Source of the DNA: Lachnospiraceae bacterium
GTDB taxonomy: Bacteria; Bacillota; Clostridia; Lachnospirales; Lachnospiraceae
Length of the DNA stretch: 64,000 nt
Reading direction: 5' to 3'
Assembly (NCBI GenBank): GCA_017936785.1
Contig: JAGBEV010000031.1
Coordinates: forward strand, 62,001-126,000
The notes under the pieces are model-generated. The model saw only the letters and a program-made list of their open reading frames with translations. It ran no database searches and was not told the origin of the DNA. Each line of letters opens with the position of its first letter. Position 1 is the first letter of the stretch. Of this stretch, positions 60,461 through 64,000 are shown one piece after another. Both the position numbers and the translations under genes were made by a program.

Positions 60461-61486
60461 CTAGCCCCTCTCTTTCCTACGTCCTGCCATAACCCATAAT
60501 ACAACCGGTGCCCCAAAGACAGCGGTCACGGTGCTGATGCTCAGCTCCGTAGGCGCAAACACCGTTCTTGCGATCAGATCACACATCAGGCAGAAGGCAC
60601 TGCCTCCCAGGAAACAGGCAGGTATCATCAAAATGGGTTTTGTGGTTTTAAGCATTGCTTTGACCAGATGAGGCGTGGCAACGCCCACAAAGGAAATCGG
60701 TCCTGCAAATGCAACTACACATGCCGATAATATACTTGACAATATCACAAGTAATATCCGCAAAAGCCGGATGTTCACACCCATGTTCCTTGCATATGTC
60801 TCGCCCAGCTCATAGGCACTGATGGGCTTTGATAATAGAAAAATCAATAAAAAGGTAATGATCACCACAACGGTCATTACCTTTACATTTCCCCATGTCA
60901 CGCCGGAAAAGCTGCCTTTAGACCAATTATGGAGATTCACGATATCCGCATCATCTGCAAAAGTCACCACAAAATCAGTGACCGCTGAACAGATATATCC
61001 GATCATTACGCCGCTGATAACAAGCATGGACATATTTTGTACTCTTCCCGACATCAAAAGCACAAATCCCATGGAGATCATTGCCCCCGCAAATGCCGCC
61101 AGGATTAACGCATAAGAACTGACGCCCACAGCACTTCTGATCAGGAAGATCATAACTAACGCCACCACCAGCTTAGCCCCGGAAGAAATGCCCAGAATAA
61201 ACGGACCTGCAATGGGATTGGCAAAAAAAGACTGTAAGAGATAGCCTGCAAGTGCCAGCGCCCCTCCCAGCACCATTGCCGCAAAGGCTCTTGGCAGACG
61301 GATATCCCGGATAATGTTCAGGTTAACAGCATCAACCTCAGCACCTGTAAAACATTTTACCACATCGGATAAGGGAATGGAAATGCTTCCGATACAGGTA
61401 TTGCACAGAAAAAAGAACAGCACACAAGCTGCAAGCAGTACAAAAACCCATACATATCTGCTTTTCTTTTGCTTTTGCCGTTCCAT
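60461..61486 (-). CDS. BtuC/FecCD-family ABC transporter permease
   Basis: A 341-residue membrane permease with about nine or ten spans. Family cues are IIRDIRLPRAFAAMVLGGAL near residue 60, LQSFFANPIAGPFILGISSG near 88 and GPISFVGVATPHLVKAML near 270 (coupling region for the ATPase), ending in a Gly-rich last span region AVFGAPVVLWVM. AAAGGAGG precedes the ATG. It lies between the lipoprotein and ATPase genes of the same importer. Confidence 0.93.
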   Translation of the reverse strand: MERQKQKKSRYVWVFVLLAACVLFFFLCNTCIGSISIPLSDVVKCFTGAEVDAVNLNIIRDIRLPRAFAAMVLGGALALAGYLLQSFFANPIAGPFILGISSGAKLVVALVMIFLIRSAVGVSSYALILAAFAGAMISMGFVLLMSGRVQNMSMLVISGVMIGYICSAVTDFVVTFADDADIVNLHNWSKGSFSGVTWGNVKVMTVVVIITFLLIFLLSKPISAYELGETYARNMGVNIRLLRILLVILSSILSACVVAFAGPISFVGVATPHLVKAMLKTTKPILMIPACFLGGSAFCLMCDLIARTVFAPTELSISTVTAVFGAPVVLWVMAGRRKERG

Positions 61487-61500
61487 TTTTTGTTCCTCCT

Positions 61501-62664
61501 TTATTCTACGTGGTATAAATACTGCATATCAGCCTGCAGCTCTTTGCTTCCGGACAGCATTTTGTAAATATCTTCAATAAACACGCCCAAAGACATTGTC
61601 TGCTGATACAGATCGCTGGTGGTACAATAGACGTTTCCTTCCTGCACGGCTTTAAAATCCTTCAGCATTTCACTCTTTTGAAGCAATTCCTCCACCGATG
61701 TCAGTTCTCCTTCTATGGTGCTGTTATAAATGAGATAATCCGCATTAAATGCCTCTTTATAAAATTGTTCCATCTGCATATTGACCGATGATTTATGATC
61801 CGTTTCATCCCCCAGATCATCAAAAACATAGGTCCCCCCTGCCAGCCCGATCATCCGGGGCACATAGTCTGAGGATTTCCTTACATTTACCGACCCGTTT
61901 GCCGTAATATAAAAAAATGCCACTGTAGCGCCACTTTCTTCTGCTTCATCAATGCGCTCTAAAATATCTGCCTGAGTCTGGAAAATTTCTTCTGCCTGTT
62001 CCGGCTTTTGCAGTAAAACCCCGTATAATTTTACCCATTCCACTCTGCCTAAGGGGTGGTTTTCATAGCTGGAATAATCCACCATTACCGGAATGCCAAA
62101 TTCCTCCAGCTTTTCTTTTACCTCCGGCGAGTGGGAGATCATGGTATTTTCTATGGCAAGGGAGCAGCCTTCAGACAGGATCAGTTCGTAATCGGGCATG
62201 TTGTATTTTCCCGCATAAAGAATTTCTCCCGATTCCATTGCTTCTCTTGCCTTTTCAATATACCAGCCATCTGCATCCTGTCCTGAAAAACGTATTGCAT
62301 CCATTCCGTCCAGGGCAGAGAACATATCCATGACTGCCGATGCCACCAGATACATATGGTCCAGAGGCTGTTCTAAAACAACAATACCCTCTTCCAGCTC
62401 ATCAGGAACTGCACATCCTTCGGGAACTACCAGATAGCGGTCGCTGTCTGCAATAGTTATGAGGGCATAGCCCCCTTCATAATAATCCACTGTAAATTCT
62501 TTGGCATATACCAGATCCATACGGCTTTCATAAACCAACTGTGGGCTGATATCCCTATCAGCCTCACTCATTTCCTGTTTGCAGCCGGACAAGACAAATA
62601 AGCCCAGCACCAACAGCATATATATGATTTTGTTAAATCTTTTCCTGTTCTTTCCTCTATTCAT
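61501..62664 (-). CDS. BtuF-like substrate-binding lipoprotein
   Basis: A 387-residue lipoprotein. The signal peptide ends in the lipobox LSGC near residue 28. A periplasmic-binding-protein type III fold follows, with IRFSGQDADGWYIEKAREAM near 105, LILSEGCSLAIENTMIS near 165 and VPRMIGLAGGTYVFDDLGD near 265. The C-terminal half contains YLIYNSTIEGELTSVEELL. ATG at 62664 is chosen because AAGG then lies 6 nt upstream. Placement with btuCD-like genes suggests corrinoid binding, but ligand identity is inferred. Confidence 0.9.
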   Translation of the reverse strand: MNRGKNRKRFNKIIYMLLVLGLFVLSGCKQEMSEADRDISPQLVYESRMDLVYAKEFTVDYYEGGYALITIADSDRYLVVPEGCAVPDELEEGIVVLEQPLDHMYLVASAVMDMFSALDGMDAIRFSGQDADGWYIEKAREAMESGEILYAGKYNMPDYELILSEGCSLAIENTMISHSPEVKEKLEEFGIPVMVDYSSYENHPLGRVEWVKLYGVLLQKPEQAEEIFQTQADILERIDEAEESGATVAFFYITANGSVNVRKSSDYVPRMIGLAGGTYVFDDLGDETDHKSSVNMQMEQFYKEAFNADYLIYNSTIEGELTSVEELLQKSEMLKDFKAVQEGNVYCTTSDLYQQTMSLGVFIEDIYKMLSGSKELQADMQYLYHVE

Positions 62665-63670
62665 TTTCATCCTTCAGGTGTTTTTTCTTCCCGCCAACGA
62701 TCAGAACTGCCATAATTATGATCACTGCCAGCACACCTATTGCTGCTCCTGCCACTGCTCCTGCCATATTGAAAAAACCGGACATTTCCTTTTGATCCGC
62801 CGTTAATGTAGAGGAATCAAAGGTTAGCGTATATTCAATCTCATGAGGAGTGCTCATTGCTGTGGTATCCGCAGTCACAGTCATTTCCTCATCAAGTGCC
62901 ATGACCGGAATTTCAAATGCTGAATTGCCTTCTGTATTCACAGGCAGGTAAGTCTCACCGTTTACCACCATATAATCATAATTGGAACTGCTCCACTCTA
63001 TCAAAGCCATTCCCCTTTTATCCGTAACAGTGATCTTAGCCGGTGTGGTGACCGCCGCCCTGCCGGTTCCTCCTGCAAGGACCACTTCCATAGTATAGGT
63101 GCCGTCTTCAGCCTCTATGACTGCCGGCTCATTGGAAACCCGGTTTAATACTGCGCCATCCGGCAGAGAATCCGACCGGAACAAAATCTGATGGTCATAC
63201 CATTTTTCTTTTCTCTTGCTGAAACCGGTACACTCCAGCTCCTTGTCAAGAGCTTCTACAGGAATCGTGTATGTATAGGCTCCTTCTGCATCCTCCACAA
63301 ACTGTGCATAGTCGGATTCCTGTGCTTCTACTGCCTGTTCCCCGGTTCCCATGTACAGTTTCAGATATCCGGTGCCGCTTAAGGTAATGACCGCTGTCAT
63401 TTCTCCCTGATCCACGGTCAGCTCCGCTTTTACGATCCGAAACATGGAAGAGCTGGACTCCGCCTCAACCTCATAAACGCCATCCGCAATGTCCGCTCCG
63501 TAAACAGGCTCCATCCCATCTTCTCCTACGGACTCAGAAGGGGCTCTCTCATCATCACTTGCCACCATATCCGATTTATCTGTAATTTCTTCTCCATGAC
63601 AGATTACCGGTGTGCATAACACACCGGTAACCACAGCGAAAAGAGCCAGCCAATTCTTTAATCTTTTCAC
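62657..63670 (-). CDS. Membrane-anchored surface protein with two related domains, cobamide-locus associated
   Basis: Family not firmly recognised. The 337-residue protein has a signal peptide (1-26), an acidic low-complexity stretch (28-58) and two related beta-rich domains at about 62-170 and 189-290. Each domain begins DGxY.(M/V)EV or E, contains a 'V..G.M.A.I..S...Y..M..GE' core and an IPV.ALD.E turn, and ends in (L)F.S..L. A C-terminal span (302-326) is followed by a positive GGKKKHLK tail. This layout resembles NEAT-like heme-binding surface proteins. With cbiK upstream and the importer downstream (8-14 nt overlap), capture of corrinoid, heme or metal at the surface is inferred. Confidence 0.7.
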   Translation of the reverse strand: MKRLKNWLALFAVVTGVLCTPVICHGEEITDKSDMVASDDERAPSESVGEDGMEPVYGADIADGVYEVEAESSSSMFRIVKAELTVDQGEMTAVITLSGTGYLKLYMGTGEQAVEAQESDYAQFVEDAEGAYTYTIPVEALDKELECTGFSKRKEKWYDHQILFRSDSLPDGAVLNRVSNEPAVIEAEDGTYTMEVVLAGGTGRAAVTTPAKITVTDKRGMALIEWSSSNYDYMVVNGETYLPVNTEGNSAFEIPVMALDEEMTVTADTTAMSTPHEIEYTLTFDSSTLTADQKEMSGFFNMAGAVAGAAIGVLAVIIIMAVLIVGGKKKHLKDENE

Positions 63671-63701
63671 AATTTATTCTCCATTTGATTCTTAATTGTT
63701 A

Positions 63702-64000
63702 TTATTTTGCAATACTGTCAATAGCTGCCTGTGTATGTGCTACATAAACATCCTGAACAGCCGGAACCTGTCCCAGACCTTCAAGTAAACACTCTACTTC
63801 ATAGCCTTCATTCTGAAGCACGGTTTTCCAGGAATCCTCTTCATCGCCTGCCATATCGTTATTGGCATGATCCCCTGCTACCACCATCAAAGGCTCTAAT
63901 ACAACCTTTTTATAGCTTCCTTTTTCCTGCAGCGCTGCTACCACATCATCCAGGGAAGGCTCTGCTTCAACTGTGCCGATATAATAATTTTCATATCCTG
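63702..64000 (-). CDS. cbiK: Sirohydrochlorin cobaltochelatase CbiK (C-terminal part, cut by window end)
   Basis: The last ~98 residues of CbiK, the chelatase inserting Co2+ into sirohydrochlorin at the first committed anaerobic step. The metal-binding His is in LMVVAGDHANNDMAGDEEDS, and the preceding IGTVEAEPSLDDVVAAL is typical. The gene continues beyond position 64000. It stops 31 nt before the surface-protein gene on the same strand and is the most upstream gene seen of the cobamide locus. Confidence 0.93.
   Translation of the reverse strand, partial: GYENYYIGTVEAEPSLDDVVAALQEKGSYKKVVLEPLMVVAGDHANNDMAGDEEDSWKTVLQNEGYEVECLLEGLGQVPAVQDVYVAHTQAAIDSIAK

Noticed and set aside
63671-64000. Cobalamin riboswitch at the head of the cobamide locus
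   Set aside because: The window still lies inside cbiK at its right end; no B12-box-like sequence was seen in the gaps between genes, so any riboswitch must be upstream outside the window.

Overview
The window comes from a low-to-mid GC, spore-forming, anaerobic member of the Firmicutes/Clostridia, most likely a gut Lachnospiraceae (Blautia/Mediterraneibacter-like). The evidence is a SCIFF peptide with its radical-SAM maturase, a fused SecDF, CotF-like coat proteins, oxygen-independent HemZ, a CarD-type regulator, a KtrAB system and an anaerobic (cobalt-early) cobalamin pathway. No rRNA, tRNA or CRISPR array was recognised. Species assignment is inference; no search was run.

Region 1 (1 to about 8.9 kb) is accessory. 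It opens with the 5' part of an Lsa-like ABC-F ribosome-protection gene behind a long leader holding a good promoter, a short ORF, a transcription terminator and an antiterminator-like complement. Next come a membrane protein and decayed gene pieces: a serine beta-lactamase-like hydrolase with an internal deletion, spliced onto a sigma-factor-like tail. A minus-strand array of small immunity-like proteins follows (DUF4304-like, Imm1-like and three unrecognised ones) with no toxin gene in sight. The region closes with an alpha/beta hydrolase, two copies of a ~120-bp hairpin repeat and an Rpn/PD-(D/E)XK family protein with a tandem heptapeptide tail.

Region 2 (8.9 to 43 kb) is mostly chromosomal core. 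It holds fruK-like kinase and recJ, an MBL hydrolase, two coat proteins, a Mn2+ riboswitch controlling a cation antiporter, secDF, the SCIFF maturase and peptide, a TIGR04086 membrane protein, a CNNM/CBS protein, a cysteine-cluster protein, CarD, a cell-wall amidase, a phosphopantetheinyl transferase, a glycerol-1-phosphate dehydrogenase-like protein, aspS and hisS. A ~6.5-kb block (lipoprotein, XRE regulator, CAP protein, HAD protein, unknown protein, MalT-like LuxR regulator) separates hisS from hemZ, an MBL hydrolase and relA. KtrB/KtrA, DegV, a hotdog thioesterase and a zeta-like toxin/antitoxin pair complete it.

Region 3 (43.7 to 64 kb) is one minus-strand cobamide locus read from cbiK (cut by the window end) down to cbiC. 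In order of transcription it is cbiK, a two-repeat membrane-anchored surface protein, a BtuFCD-like ABC importer, cbiD, cbiF, cbiG, cbiH, a cbiJ-cbiE-cbiT fusion, a cbiA-cobT fusion, cobU, cobS, a 251-bp inverted-repeat element, a second short cobU-like gene, cobC, cbiB, cobD, cbiP and cbiC. A terminator follows at about 43.7 kb. The locus joins corrinoid or metal-complex uptake, corrin ring synthesis, amidation, aminopropanol arm attachment and nucleotide-loop assembly. cbiL and an adenosyltransferase were not seen; the promoter and any cobalamin riboswitch would lie beyond position 64000.
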